Under the pieces are notes generated by a model that was given only the letters and a program-made list of their open reading frames with translations, did not search any database and was not told the origin of the DNA. Positions 7,058 to 15,907 of a stretch of DNA of 22,521 nucleotides are shown here, piece after piece. The position numbers were made by a program, and so were the translations under genes. Position 1 is the stretch's first letter; each line of letters opens with the position of its first letter. The stretch is from positions 1 to 22,521 of the forward strand of contig DASZZV010000398.1 in assembly GCA_035544835.1 (NCBI GenBank), read 5' to 3'. The stretch is from DASZZV01 sp035544835. Lineage in GTDB: Bacteria; Acidobacteriota; Thermoanaerobaculia; Gp7-AA8.

Positions 7058-8743
7058 CTAACCGCCGCCCGATTTCGCCCAGCTGTCCCGTAGCGTGACG
7101 GTTCGGTTGAAGACCAGCTTCCCGGGAACGGATTCACGATCGACCGAGAAGTATCCGAGCCGCTCGAACTGGAAACGTGACCCTACGGCGGCAGAGGCGA
7201 TTCCCGGTTCCAGCTTGCAATCGGTCAGCACCTCCAGCGAATGAGGATTGAGATTGGCCAGAAAATCTTTCCCATCCTCCCCACCCTCGGGATTTTCATT
7301 GACGAACAGTCGGTCGTAGAGACGGACCTCGACGTCGAGGGCCTGCGGCGCCGAAACCCAATGCAGCGTGCCCTTGGGTCGCCGGCCGTCGGGCGCATCG
7401 CCGCCTCGCGTGCTCGGGTCATATTGACAGTGAACCTCGATCACCTCGCCGCTCCGGTCCCTGACGACGTCGGTGCAGGTGACGAAGTAAGCGGAGCGAA
7501 GTCTGACTTCGCCTCCAGGTGTGAGCCGGAAGAACTTCTTCGGTGGGTTCTCCATGAAGTCATCACGCTCTATGTACAGCGTTCGCGAAAAGGGGACCAG
7601 CCGCGTTCCGGCCTCCGGCTTCTCCGGATTGTTGGCTGTCTCGAACTCCTCGACCTGATCCTCCGGATAGTTGTCGATCACCACTCGAAGAGGCCGGAGC
7701 ACGCCCATGACGCGCGGCGCGTTGAGATTCAGGTCCTCACGAATGGAGTGCTCCAGGACAGCCATGTCGATGACATTCTCACGGCGCGCGACGCCGACGC
7801 GGCTGCAGAAGTTGCGGATCGCCTCGGGTGTGTAACCACGACGACGAAGCCCGGCAATGGTCGGCATGCGGGGATCGTCCCACCCCTTGACGTGCCCTTC
7901 CTCCACGAGTCGGAGCAGCTTGCGCTTGCTCATCACCGTGTAGCTCACGTTGAGCCGCGCAAACTCGTACTGCCGGGGACGTGCCGGCACGGGGAGGTTC
8001 TCGATGAGCCAGTCGTATAGCGGCCGGTGATCTTCGAACTCGAGAGTACACAGCGAATGAGTGATCCCCTCGAGCGCGTCGGAGATCGGGTGAGCGTAGT
8101 CATACATCGGATAGATGCACCAGGTATCGCCGGTGCGGTGATGCGTCTCGTGGCGGATGCGGTAGAGGACCGGATCACGCATGTTCATGTTCGGCGAGGC
8201 CATGTCGATTTTCGCGCGCAGAACGTACTGCCCGTCGGGAAACTCACCGCTCCGCATTCGGGCCAGAAGGTCGAGACTCTCCTCGGCAGGACGATCGCGC
8301 CAGGGACTCTCTCCGCCCGCGACGGTCAGCGTGCCGCGGTACTCTCGCATTTCGGCCGCAGACAGGCTGTCAACGTAAGCCTTGCCTTCCCCCACGAGGT
8401 GCAGGGCATAGCCGTAAAGCGCTTCGAAATAGTCAGAGGCGTGATGAAGGTACTGGCCCCAGTCGAAGCCGAGCCAGCGCACGTCTTCCATGATCGACTC
8501 GGCGTATTCGGCCTCTTCCCTGAGCGGATTCGTATCGTCAAACCTCAGGTGGCAACGCCCGCCATACTCCCCGGCGAGACCAAAATTCAGGCAGATCGAC
8601 TTGGCGTGACCGATATGCAGGTAACCATTCGGCTCCGGGGGAAAACGAGTGACAACCGTCTGGTGCTTTCCGGTTCGCAGATCTTCTTCCACGATCTCGC
8701 GGACGAAGTCGACGGAGCGGGTGGGGTTATCGGTCGTAGTCAT
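7058..8743 (-). CDS. glnS: glutaminyl-tRNA synthetase
   Basis: Class I aminoacyl-tRNA synthetase of 561 residues that charges tRNA(Gln) with glutamine in the cytoplasm. The HIGH motif is at 43-46 in PPEPNGYLHIGHAKS, with the GlnRS-type RFDDTNP following. The KMSKS-type loop is VMSKRKL (Met271-Lys275), the form typical of GlnRS rather than of bacterial GluRS. The length matches E. coli GlnRS (554 residues), and the C-terminal beta-barrel anticodon-binding region is complete, with GTLHWVSA as one recognisable segment. Its presence implies that this organism can charge glutamine directly, without relying only on the GatCAB amidotransferase. The start at 8743 is the first in-frame ATG and has only a weak ribosome site. 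Confidence 0.96.
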   Translation of the reverse strand: MTTTDNPTRSVDFVREIVEEDLRTGKHQTVVTRFPPEPNGYLHIGHAKSICLNFGLAGEYGGRCHLRFDDTNPLREEAEYAESIMEDVRWLGFDWGQYLHHASDYFEALYGYALHLVGEGKAYVDSLSAAEMREYRGTLTVAGGESPWRDRPAEESLDLLARMRSGEFPDGQYVLRAKIDMASPNMNMRDPVLYRIRHETHHRTGDTWCIYPMYDYAHPISDALEGITHSLCTLEFEDHRPLYDWLIENLPVPARPRQYEFARLNVSYTVMSKRKLLRLVEEGHVKGWDDPRMPTIAGLRRRGYTPEAIRNFCSRVGVARRENVIDMAVLEHSIREDLNLNAPRVMGVLRPLRVVIDNYPEDQVEEFETANNPEKPEAGTRLVPFSRTLYIERDDFMENPPKKFFRLTPGGEVRLRSAYFVTCTDVVRDRSGEVIEVHCQYDPSTRGGDAPDGRRPKGTLHWVSAPQALDVEVRLYDRLFVNENPEGGEDGKDFLANLNPHSLEVLTDCKLEPGIASAAVGSRFQFERLGYFSVDRESVPGKLVFNRTVTLRDSWAKSGGG

Positions 8744-8870
8744 AGAGTCAGCTCATCAAAGTCAGGATTCGGGCGCGGAGTCTACAACGTCTCGGAGCAG
8801 GGGGAGAAGTCCGAAAGCAGTGCGGTGGGTCGGCGCGAGAGTGGCTGAGGGTGTTTGGGAGGTGAGCCTT

Positions 8871-8992
8871 TTGTGTGGCACAGGCACTCTTGCCTGTGTG
8901 CCACGGCGTCGAGCCGTGGCGTTTCTGTGAACTGCTAAAGGGAAGTCGGCCTCGACGGCCGACACACAGGCAAGAGTGCCTGTGCCACACAA
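8871..8992 (+). mobile_element. 122-bp four-hairpin element, copy A
   Basis: Terminal inverted repeats 8871-8900 and 8963-8992 are perfect over 30 bp and begin TTGTGTGGCACAGGCA. Each end is itself a hairpin (CACAGGCA-CTCT-TGCCTGTG). Two inner hairpins lie at 8901-8919 (CCACGGC, loop GTCGA, GCCGTGG) and 8945-8963 (GTCGGCC, loop TCGAC, GGCCGAC). A second copy of identical length and orientation is at 16675-16796. There is no coding capacity beyond short accidental frames. It lies in the 265-bp gap upstream of glnS and after the PilZ gene's stop. Confidence 0.8.
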
Positions 8993-9008
8993 GAGGCAAC
9001 TCCGCAAG

Positions 9009-9758
9009 TCACTCCGTTCTGTACAGGTCCCGAGGCGTGTCACCTGGTTCGGCGAGCGTCAGATGGGCGAAGGTTCGAATCAGCTTGCGCCCGTCGGGGT
9101 CGGCATTCTGATAGGTGAGGCAGAGTGTCTCGATCTCGTCGTGAGGCTCATGGCCCGAGACGGTAAAGCCTTCATCAGGCTGATCGGGCGTGGTAACGGT
9201 TTTCATCGACCAGCTGTGGCCCTGGAGCGAGCAACAGACATAAATCCCGGCACCACCTGTCAGCGGAGCGAAGAAGCTGTTTAGATTCACGGAAGGAGAA
9301 GCAGTTGGTGACGAGTCATCGATAAAAATGATGTCGCTCATTTCCCGTGCCTTCTCCAGCGAGACGGCGAAGGCATTGGCCTTCTGGTGTTGAATCGCGG
9401 CAGCGACCGCTTCGGCAACCAGAGCCTGCGTCCGCGACTCGACAGCAGAGGCAGTAGGGATGAAGACGAGGCCGGAATGGTAGACAGTTAGCGCAATCCC
9501 ACCCTTACGCTCCCGTTCGAGTGAAGTCCGGATTACGCTGCATTGCATCTCGATCTTCAAACAATCCCACTGGAATGCGAGCAGCCCCTTCAATCCGAGC
9601 GTGAACTGTCCCTTATGAACGATACCGGCGCCCACGGCGCTGACGTCGCTCATCACCACCGGAACGCCGTTGAGGCTACCCGGCAGCGCAGCGGGAAAAT
9701 GGAACCGTTGAGCACGCCGCAAAGGGCGGCTGGGATGAGAGGTCAGATTAGGCGACAC
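9009..9758 (-). CDS. PilZ domain protein (probable c-di-GMP effector)
   Basis: Protein of 249 residues. The N-terminal third carries the two parts of the PilZ c-di-GMP signature: RxxxR as Arg14-Ala-x-x-Arg18 in LRRAQRFHFP, and DxSxxG as Asp38-Val-Ser-x-x-Gly43 in DVSAVGAGI. Beta-strand segments up to about residue 100 complete the barrel. The C-terminal ~140 residues (including a helix near TQALVAEAVAAAIQHQK and a segment with ICVCC-like cysteines, IYVCCSLQGHSW) match nothing I know and may be an output domain. The start codon is GTG at 9758, with GGGAGAG just upstream. No cyclase, phosphodiesterase or flagellar gene is in the window, so the target is unknown. Confidence 0.72.
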   Translation of the reverse strand: MSPNLTSHPSRPLRRAQRFHFPAALPGSLNGVPVVMSDVSAVGAGIVHKGQFTLGLKGLLAFQWDCLKIEMQCSVIRTSLERERKGGIALTVYHSGLVFIPTASAVESRTQALVAEAVAAAIQHQKANAFAVSLEKAREMSDIIFIDDSSPTASPSVNLNSFFAPLTGGAGIYVCCSLQGHSWSMKTVTTPDQPDEGFTVSGHEPHDEIETLCLTYQNADPDGRKLIRTFAHLTLAEPGDTPRDLYRTE

Positions 9759-9952
9759 GTACTCTCCCTAGTGCAACGATTACGCACGATATTGATGAAA
9801 GCTCGATCCGCCAGGATCAGCCCTATGCAAACACATGAAACAATGAGCTTTATGGATGCAGAGCGGCAGCCTGGACCTCCTGCAGGCGGAGGGAACCAGG
9901 ACGCTACGATTCAAATTCCGGGAGCATTTGTAACAGCCACTACGGCCAGGGC

Positions 9953-10657
9953 TCATTCCGGATTCGTCGCCCACACAGCGAGCTCGGGGACGAAGCCGCG
10001 GTCGTTCATCTCCAGCAGAGCGATCACGGCGTGGGCGATGTCGACTGGCTGGAGCTTGCGCTCACTGAGTGGCCGGCGCTGGCCCACGGCGGTGGCGAAG
10101 AACTCCGTTTGAACCTCGCTGGGATGGACCACCGACACCCGGATGTTGTGTTTACGTAGCTCGGCGCGCCAGCACTCGGTCATTCCATCGAGCGCAAACT
10201 TACTGGCAACATAGGCCGTCCCGTTCGCGAACCCTCTCTGTCCGGCAGTCGAAGAGATATTGATGATGTTTCCGATCTGCTGCGAGACGAAATGCTTTGC
10301 CGCCTCTCGACCGACAACCATGGCTCCAAAGACGTTCGTGGCAAAAAGACGCCGCATCTCTTCAAGCGATTGCTCGACGAGCGGGGCAAACGTGCCGTAC
10401 CCGGCGTTGTTCACCAGGGTATCGAGACCGCCCAGCTGCGAAATGGCCTGCGCCACCATCCGCTTTGCATCTTCTTCCTGCGCCACATCGGCGAGCAGTC
10501 CTACAGCACCGATCTCCTCGGCTGCGCTCTCGAGCTTCCTTCTGTCCCGGCCGCAGATCGCGACGGATGCGCCTCGATGCCTGAGTTGACGTGCGATCTC
10601 CAGTCCGATTCCTGACGTACCACCAGTGACGAGGACCTTCGCTGAGGCAAGGTTCAT
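9953..10657 (-). CDS. short-chain dehydrogenase/reductase
   Basis: Classical SDR of 234 residues, an NAD(P)-dependent oxidoreductase with a Rossmann fold. The cofactor motif TGGTSGIG is at 11-18, the NNAG motif at 83-86, the structural Asn at 108, the catalytic Ser near 135-136 in NISSTAG, and the active-site pair Tyr149-x-x-x-Lys153 in YVASK. CGRDRRKL after the second strand hints at NADP preference through the basic residues, which is an inference. The substrate cannot be predicted. GGGAGGGAG precedes the ATG. Its start is 13 bp after the DUF1330 stop, so the two form a short operon. Confidence 0.92.
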   Translation of the reverse strand: MNLASAKVLVTGGTSGIGLEIARQLRHRGASVAICGRDRRKLESAAEEIGAVGLLADVAQEEDAKRMVAQAISQLGGLDTLVNNAGYGTFAPLVEQSLEEMRRLFATNVFGAMVVGREAAKHFVSQQIGNIINISSTAGQRGFANGTAYVASKFALDGMTECWRAELRKHNIRVSVVHPSEVQTEFFATAVGQRRPLSERKLQPVDIAHAVIALLEMNDRGFVPELAVWATNPE

Positions 10658-10670
10658 GATCTCCCTCCCA

Positions 10671-10958
10671 TCAGATTCCTTCCACGATGATCATGTTGGC
10701 CAGCGCACTCTCGGCGCGCGCTTTCTTGGCCTCTCGATACTCGTCGGAGTCGAACCATTTCCTGGCGGCATCAGCATCCGCGAATTCCAGAATGACGAGC
10801 CGATTCGGCACCCACTCTCCATCCATGATGTCGACCTTGCCTCCACGCACAAGGTATTTGCCTCCATGCGCGGCGATGGAAGCGGTGGCAAGCCGCTTGT
10901 AATCCTCGTAGCGGACTGGATCGTGAACATCGATGTCGACAATGACGTATGCGGTCAT
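10671..10958 (-). CDS. DUF1330 domain protein
   Basis: Small 95-residue protein with the DUF1330 pattern of a ferredoxin-like dimeric alpha-beta fold: MTAYVIVDIDVHDPVRYEDY, then GGKYLVRGG, then NRLVILEFADADAARKWFDSDEYREAKKAR. It is full length for the family. The function is not established; relatives are often beside oxidoreductases, and here the gene leads an SDR gene. AAGGAG is placed 6 bp before the ATG. A 21-bp inverted repeat lies 22-42 bp upstream of the start. Confidence 0.9.
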   Translation of the reverse strand: MTAYVIVDIDVHDPVRYEDYKRLATASIAAHGGKYLVRGGKVDIMDGEWVPNRLVILEFADADAARKWFDSDEYREAKKARAESALANMIIVEGI

Positions 10959-10979
10959 AGTTGCTCCTTCTGCACGCGT

Positions 10980-11000
10980 GTTTGAGGCATTGTCTCAAAC
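10980..11000 (-). promoter_or_regulatory. inverted repeat, possible operator of DUF1330-SDR pair
   Basis: GTTTGAG (10980-10986), a 7-base spacer and CTCAAAC (10994-11000) form a perfect 7-bp dyad whose centres are about a helical turn and a half apart. It sits just upstream of the DUF1330 ribosome site and about 20 bp after the stop of the upstream permease gene. It fits a dimeric repressor site or a weak terminator stem; no regulator gene is adjacent. Confidence 0.35.
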
Positions 11001-11018
11001 TGAACTCAGCAACCCACC

Positions 11019-12245
<1,227 letters not shown>

Positions 12246-12261
12246 GGCTTCCAGGTAAAGA

Positions 12262-12357
12262 GATTTCGAATTTCGAATTTCGAATTTCGAATTTGCACAA
12301 CTCGGGTAATCGGGGTTGCACTCTAAATTCGAAATCCGAAATTCGAAATCCGAAATC
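12262..12357. repeat. heptamer repeat hairpin inside the efflux operon
   Basis: The left arm 12262-12294 has four perfect ATTTCGA units. The right arm 12325-12357 is its reverse complement over 33 bp with two mismatches, built of ATTTCGG and ATTTCGA in alternation. The loop is 30 bp. It lies between the two permease genes, 16 bp upstream of the second gene's start codon, so on the transcript it would form a long AU-rich hairpin close to the ribosome site. Confidence 0.8.
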
Positions 12358-12370
12358 CTCCTCCCGCCCC

Positions 12371-13648
12371 TCACTCATAGCGCAAGGCCTCGATGGGATC
12401 GAGCCGGGATGCCGACAGCGCTGGCGCGAAGCCGGAGAAGACGCCGGTGAAAATCGACACGATCATCCCCACCAGCACCAGCCCGAACGAGAACTGCAGC
12501 GGCAGCGCCGGCGCCGCTGCGGCAACGGCAGCGCACAGGAGGTACGAAAGAGCCAGTCCGGCCGCGCCGCCGATGAGACAGATCGAGACCGCCTCGACCA
12601 GGAACTGCAGCAGGATCGTTCGTCTCCGTGCACCGAGTGCTTTGCGGGTGCCGATCTCCCGCGTCCGCTCCTTCACGCTGACATAGGTGATGTTCATGAT
12701 GCCGATGGCGCCGACGAAAAGCGCCAGACTGGTAACGAAAAGGCCGGCCAGGGTGATGTTCTTTTTCACCGGCTCGATGGTGCTCCGAAGGGCCTGCTGC
12801 TCGTTGATGGAGAAATCATCCTTCAGCTCCGGAGCAAGACCTCGTATCCGCCTCATATCGCCGGTGAGCTCATCACGCGCTTCCTCCATGTGACGCTTGT
12901 CTCTGACTTTGACCCGAATCGATGTGTCGAGCCGCGAGCTGAAGTTCTTCATGAACGCACCCAGCGGAACGACCACCTGCGTGTCGAAGCTGAAGAGACC
13001 GAGAAACGTCCCCTGCTTCTCGTAAGTACCGATGACCCGGAAAGGTTTGTTGTCGATCAACACCGTCTTAGCGATCGGTGACTCGCCGGGAAACAGCGCC
13101 TCGGCCACGTCAAAGCCGAGAATGCACACATTCCGGCCTCCCCTCGACTCGAGCTCGTTCATGAAGCGTCCCTGTCGGAATTGCGAGGACGAGGTAACCA
13201 GAAACTCCTCGGTCGTCCCCTGAGTGAACACGTTCTTCACCTCGATGGCTCCGTACTTCACGCCACGTACGGTGTTCATCGTCGGGACAGCGGTGACGAG
13301 TTGCGAGTTCGGCGTCGCGGCAATGATCCGCTTGAGGTCTTCGGCATAGTGAGCCTCGATCCGACGACGATTGCGGTAGTTCCACCAGTCGTCGACGTGA
13401 TGCCACGGCCACTTCTCAATGTAGAGAACGTCGTCACCGATGACCGAGAGGCTTCGCTCGAACCCCGTCTCGATGCCACCGATCGCCGAGCCCATCAGAG
13501 TGACGGCGATGATCCCGATGATCACTCCGAGCGCCGTCAGGATCGATCGCATCTTGTGTGCACGGATCTGGCTGAAGGCGATTCGAAAGCTTTCCACGAG
13601 CTCCATTCGCAGGTCCCGGAGAAGAATGCGGTCGAGAATGCGGCTCAT
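12371..13648 (-). CDS. MacB/FtsX-type ABC transporter permease (first)
   Basis: Protein of 425 residues with the same architecture as the neighbouring permease: an N-terminal helix (about 36-58, ILTALGVIIGIIAVTLMG), a periplasmic domain (about 60-300) and a C-terminal FtsX domain with KERTREIGTRKALGARRRTI and the end DPIEALRYE. The two paralogues probably pair as a heterodimer, an inference from adjacency. Met15 at 13606 is an alternative start and resembles the family start better. The gap to the adaptor stop is 164 bp and holds a heptamer array. The ATPase partner is not in this window. Confidence 0.88.
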   Translation of the reverse strand: MSRILDRILLRDLRMELVESFRIAFSQIRAHKMRSILTALGVIIGIIAVTLMGSAIGGIETGFERSLSVIGDDVLYIEKWPWHHVDDWWNYRNRRRIEAHYAEDLKRIIAATPNSQLVTAVPTMNTVRGVKYGAIEVKNVFTQGTTEEFLVTSSSQFRQGRFMNELESRGGRNVCILGFDVAEALFPGESPIAKTVLIDNKPFRVIGTYEKQGTFLGLFSFDTQVVVPLGAFMKNFSSRLDTSIRVKVRDKRHMEEARDELTGDMRRIRGLAPELKDDFSINEQQALRSTIEPVKKNITLAGLFVTSLALFVGAIGIMNITYVSVKERTREIGTRKALGARRRTILLQFLVEAVSICLIGGAAGLALSYLLCAAVAAAAPALPLQFSFGLVLVGMIVSIFTGVFSGFAPALSASRLDPIEALRYE

Positions 13649-13672
13649 TATGTCGTGCTCACGGGTCTTAGC

Positions 13673-13735
13673 TTCTAGCCTCTAGCTTCTAGCTTCTAGC
13701 TTCTGGTTTCTGGTTTCTGGTTTCTGGTTTCTGGT
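13673..13735. repeat. two-part tandem heptamer array without a facing arm
   Basis: Nine 7-bp units run without a break: TTCTAGC, CTCTAGC and two more TTCTAGC (13673-13700), then five TTCTGGT (13701-13735), followed by a partial TTC. Unlike the other large loci it has no visible inverted partner nearby. The block change from TTCTAGC to TTCTGGT implies expansion after a point change in one unit. It lies between the adaptor and the first permease. Confidence 0.85.
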
Positions 13736-13812
13736 TTCCAAGACGTAATGCTCGCGGGCAGAATTCTTCAAGCGGGAACGATCTCCGTTACCCATCAACT
13801 CCCCTCCACCCC

Positions 13813-15153
13813 TCACCCCTTCGACTTCTCGATCTCTACCTTCGCTCCATCTTTGAGCTTTCTACTGATGGCCGTGTAGCTGCCGGACACAACTTCCTCG
13901 CCGGGCTGAACACCGCTGCGTATCTGAATATATGTACTGTCGGAGATTCCAGTCTCCACGCGCCGCATGCTCACCGTTTCGCCCTTCTTCACAAAGACTA
14001 CGCGTTGCAGCTTTTCTTTTTGCGCGCGAGTCTTCTGCTTCTCGAGCGTCTCGTTGGTGACGTCAGCGAGGTTGTCGCTCTTCTCACGCTGGTTTCGTTG
14101 CACAGTCTGCTTCTCGAGCTCCTCGGGTGAAAGGGTCGTCTCCGTACTCCGCACCGTAACGCTCTGGATAGGAACGGCCACGACGTTCTGCACCGTCTCG
14201 GTCTCGATGTCGGCGGTAGAGCTCATGCCCGGACGGAGGCGAACAGAGTGGTCCGATACGCTGATCTTGACCAGGAAGTTAGTGACCTCCTCCTGGGTAC
14301 CGGCGTTGTTGGTCGAGGCCGTGCTGGCGATCTCACGGACCACGCCATCGATCTTCCGATCGGGATACGAGTCGACGCTGATCCGCGCGGTATCGCCAAC
14401 CTTCACGTTGACGACATCGTTCTCGTTGACGTTTACCTGAGCTTCCATGTTTCCCAGATCGGCGATTCGCATTACTTCTGTTCCAGCAAATTGACTCGTT
14501 CCCACGACACGCTCCCCGAGACGGCTCGTCAGAGACGTAATGGCGCCGTCGGCAGGCGACGTAATCGTTGTTTTCGACAACGCTTCGCGGATCTGCTTGA
14601 GTCCGCCTTCGGCACGCTGGATCTCGAAAAGAGACGATTGCAGCGCCGCCCTGGCGATGTCAAAGTTGGTCTGAGCGGTGTTGCGCTCCGCTTCGGCCAG
14701 GAGGTGGGCCGCGAAGAGTTGCTGCGCGCGCTGATAGTCACTCTGCGCCTTGGCCAGCTGGGCGCGATGCTGCACGCTGGCCTCACGAGCACTGTTCAGG
14801 GCCGCTTCCTGCTCCTGAACCTGCGCGCGATAGCTGTCGGGCTTGATGCGGAGGAGGAGATCGCCTTTGTGCACGAGCTGGCCTTCTTTGACCGGTAGCT
14901 CAATGATCTCGCCGGAAACTTCCGGAGAAATCTTCACCAGCACTTCCGGCTGAATCTTCCCCGTCGCCGTGACGAGCTGCGTCACATTCTTCCTCACCGC
15001 CTTATCGGTAGTAACGAGAAACGGTTTCTCGCGCTTTTTCGCGGCGATCATCGCGCCGATGGCGACGATGATCAGGGCCACGACGCCGAGAATGATGTAA
15101 AGCTTCTTGCGCGACTTGCGGGGCTGCGCGTGCGTGAGAGGACCTTCTGTCAT
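13813..15153 (-). CDS. efflux periplasmic adaptor (MacA/HlyD-type)
   Basis: Membrane-fusion protein of 446 residues. A single N-terminal helix (about 19-40, IILGVVALIIVAIGAMIAA) anchors it. The lipoyl half-motifs lie near 66-105 (GKIQPEVLVKISPEVSGEI and VHKGDLLLRIKP) and again near 195-215, flanking a coiled coil (about 108-195) rich in Ala, Gln and Glu. A beta-barrel follows. A charged insert (about 335-380, rich in E, K, Q and R) precedes the C-terminal membrane-proximal domain. It would link inner-membrane permeases to a TolC-type channel for export of small molecules or peptides. The gene heads the operon, and its start faces a 313-bp divergent region. Confidence 0.9.
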   Translation of the reverse strand: MTEGPLTHAQPRKSRKKLYIILGVVALIIVAIGAMIAAKKREKPFLVTTDKAVRKNVTQLVTATGKIQPEVLVKISPEVSGEIIELPVKEGQLVHKGDLLLRIKPDSYRAQVQEQEAALNSAREASVQHRAQLAKAQSDYQRAQQLFAAHLLAEAERNTAQTNFDIARAALQSSLFEIQRAEGGLKQIREALSKTTITSPADGAITSLTSRLGERVVGTSQFAGTEVMRIADLGNMEAQVNVNENDVVNVKVGDTARISVDSYPDRKIDGVVREIASTASTNNAGTQEEVTNFLVKISVSDHSVRLRPGMSSTADIETETVQNVVAVPIQSVTVRSTETTLSPEELEKQTVQRNQREKSDNLADVTNETLEKQKTRAQKEKLQRVVFVKKGETVSMRRVETGISDSTYIQIRSGVQPGEEVVSGSYTAISRKLKDGAKVEIEKSKG

Positions 15154-15466
15154 CGACTGCCACTCCGATCGGGACGGTGTCCCGAAGCTCTGGTATTCAA
15201 CTATTGAACGGCTGCGGAGGATAAAGGTTGCAGCGAGCGAAAGCGTAGCACTGGAAGGTGCTTTGGCCGATACAAGGGCTGCAGTCTCTTCCTACCGCCA
15301 GGCGGAAAGGCGAATTGTGAATGTTGAATTGTGAATTGTGAATTCTTACGCGAGAGAGGCAAACTGCGAACGGTATGCGGGGAAACGGACCACTAATTTA
15401 CAATTCACAATTCACAATTCACAATTCAACATTCACAATTCGTCTTTGATTAGATCGGAGGTGCTC
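15154..15466. other. divergent intergenic region with repeat hairpin
   Basis: The 313 bp between the adaptor start and the DUF1761 start must hold promoters for both directions, but I see no convincing -35/-10 pair. It contains small dyads (CGGGAC-GGT-GTCCCG near 15168 and TTCAA-CTA-TTGAA near 15198) and the large heptamer inverted repeat at 15311-15442. Confidence 0.5.
15311..15442. repeat. heptamer array with perfect 34-bp facing arms
   Basis: The arms 15311-15344 and 15409-15442 are exact reverse complements over 34 bp. They are built of GAATTGT units on the left and ACAATTC units on the right, with the same irregular unit (left GAATGTT, right AACATTC) at matching positions. The right arm continues inward for two more units. 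The loop is about 64 bp. The right arm ends 14 bp before the GGAGGTG ribosome site of the DUF1761 gene. Confidence 0.88.
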
Positions 15467-15883
15467 ATGGCACTGCCCCCTGTGAAATATCCCGCTGTCT
15501 TCGTGACCGGAGTCATCATCTTCCTTCTGGGCGGTCTCTGGTACTCACCGGTTGTTTTCGCCAGGCGGTGGATGACCTTGATGGCCAGGAGCGAGGAGGA
15601 GCTGAAAGCCGGCGCAGGCTCGATGCCGGTGAACTTCACGCTGGCCTTCCTGTGCGGCCTTCTCATCGCCTGGGTGATGGCGATCATCCTGGGCTATGTC
15701 GGAAGTCCCTCGGCGGCAACGGGCGCCATTGTCGGCAGCCTGTGCTGGCTCGGCTTCGCCGCCTCGACCAGTTACGCCACAGCAGTTTTCTCGAATACAC
15801 CCAAAGAGCTCTGGCTCATCAACTCCGGATACAACCTGGTTTGCTTCGTCATCGCCGGAGTGATTCTGTCGGTATGGCGATGA
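15467..15883 (+). CDS. DUF1761 family membrane protein
   Basis: Protein of 138 residues with four predicted membrane helices (about 9-30, 54-74, 82-103 and 115-137). The first contains the family-like VTGVIIFLLGGLWYSPVVF, followed by the charged loop RRWMTLMARSEEEL. The last two carry GSLCWLGFAASTSYATAVF and INSGYNLVCFVIAGVILSVW. Full length for DUF1761, a family of unknown function in the cytoplasmic membrane. The ATG at 15467 has an excellent ribosome site, GGAGGTG with 3-5 bp spacing. The frame upstream translates the heptamer repeats and is not coding. It stands alone on its strand. Confidence 0.88.
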   Translation: MALPPVKYPAVFVTGVIIFLLGGLWYSPVVFARRWMTLMARSEEELKAGAGSMPVNFTLAFLCGLLIAWVMAIILGYVGSPSAATGAIVGSLCWLGFAASTSYATAVFSNTPKELWLINSGYNLVCFVIAGVILSVWR

Positions 15884-15907
15884 GGTTGACGCGCGCACCC
15901 AAAGGCA

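Noticed and set aside
8762..9111. Short open frames across element copy A
   Set aside because: Similar peptides appear from copy B in several frames because the element is repeated; no ribosome sites or family content.
9863..9900. Possible terminator after the SDR gene (CCTCC...GGAGG)
   Set aside because: The stem is only about 5 bp and no T tract follows on the minus strand.
12246..12374. 43-residue N-terminal extension of the second permease
   Set aside because: It is the translation of the heptamer hairpin; family members begin at about the ATG at 12245.
15311..15442. Possible CRISPR array
   Set aside because: Units are 7 bp without unique spacers, and there are no cas genes.
15338..15466. 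Extended start of the DUF1761 gene
   Set aside because: The codons come from the heptamer arms; the ATG at 15467 has a strong ribosome site and fits the family length.
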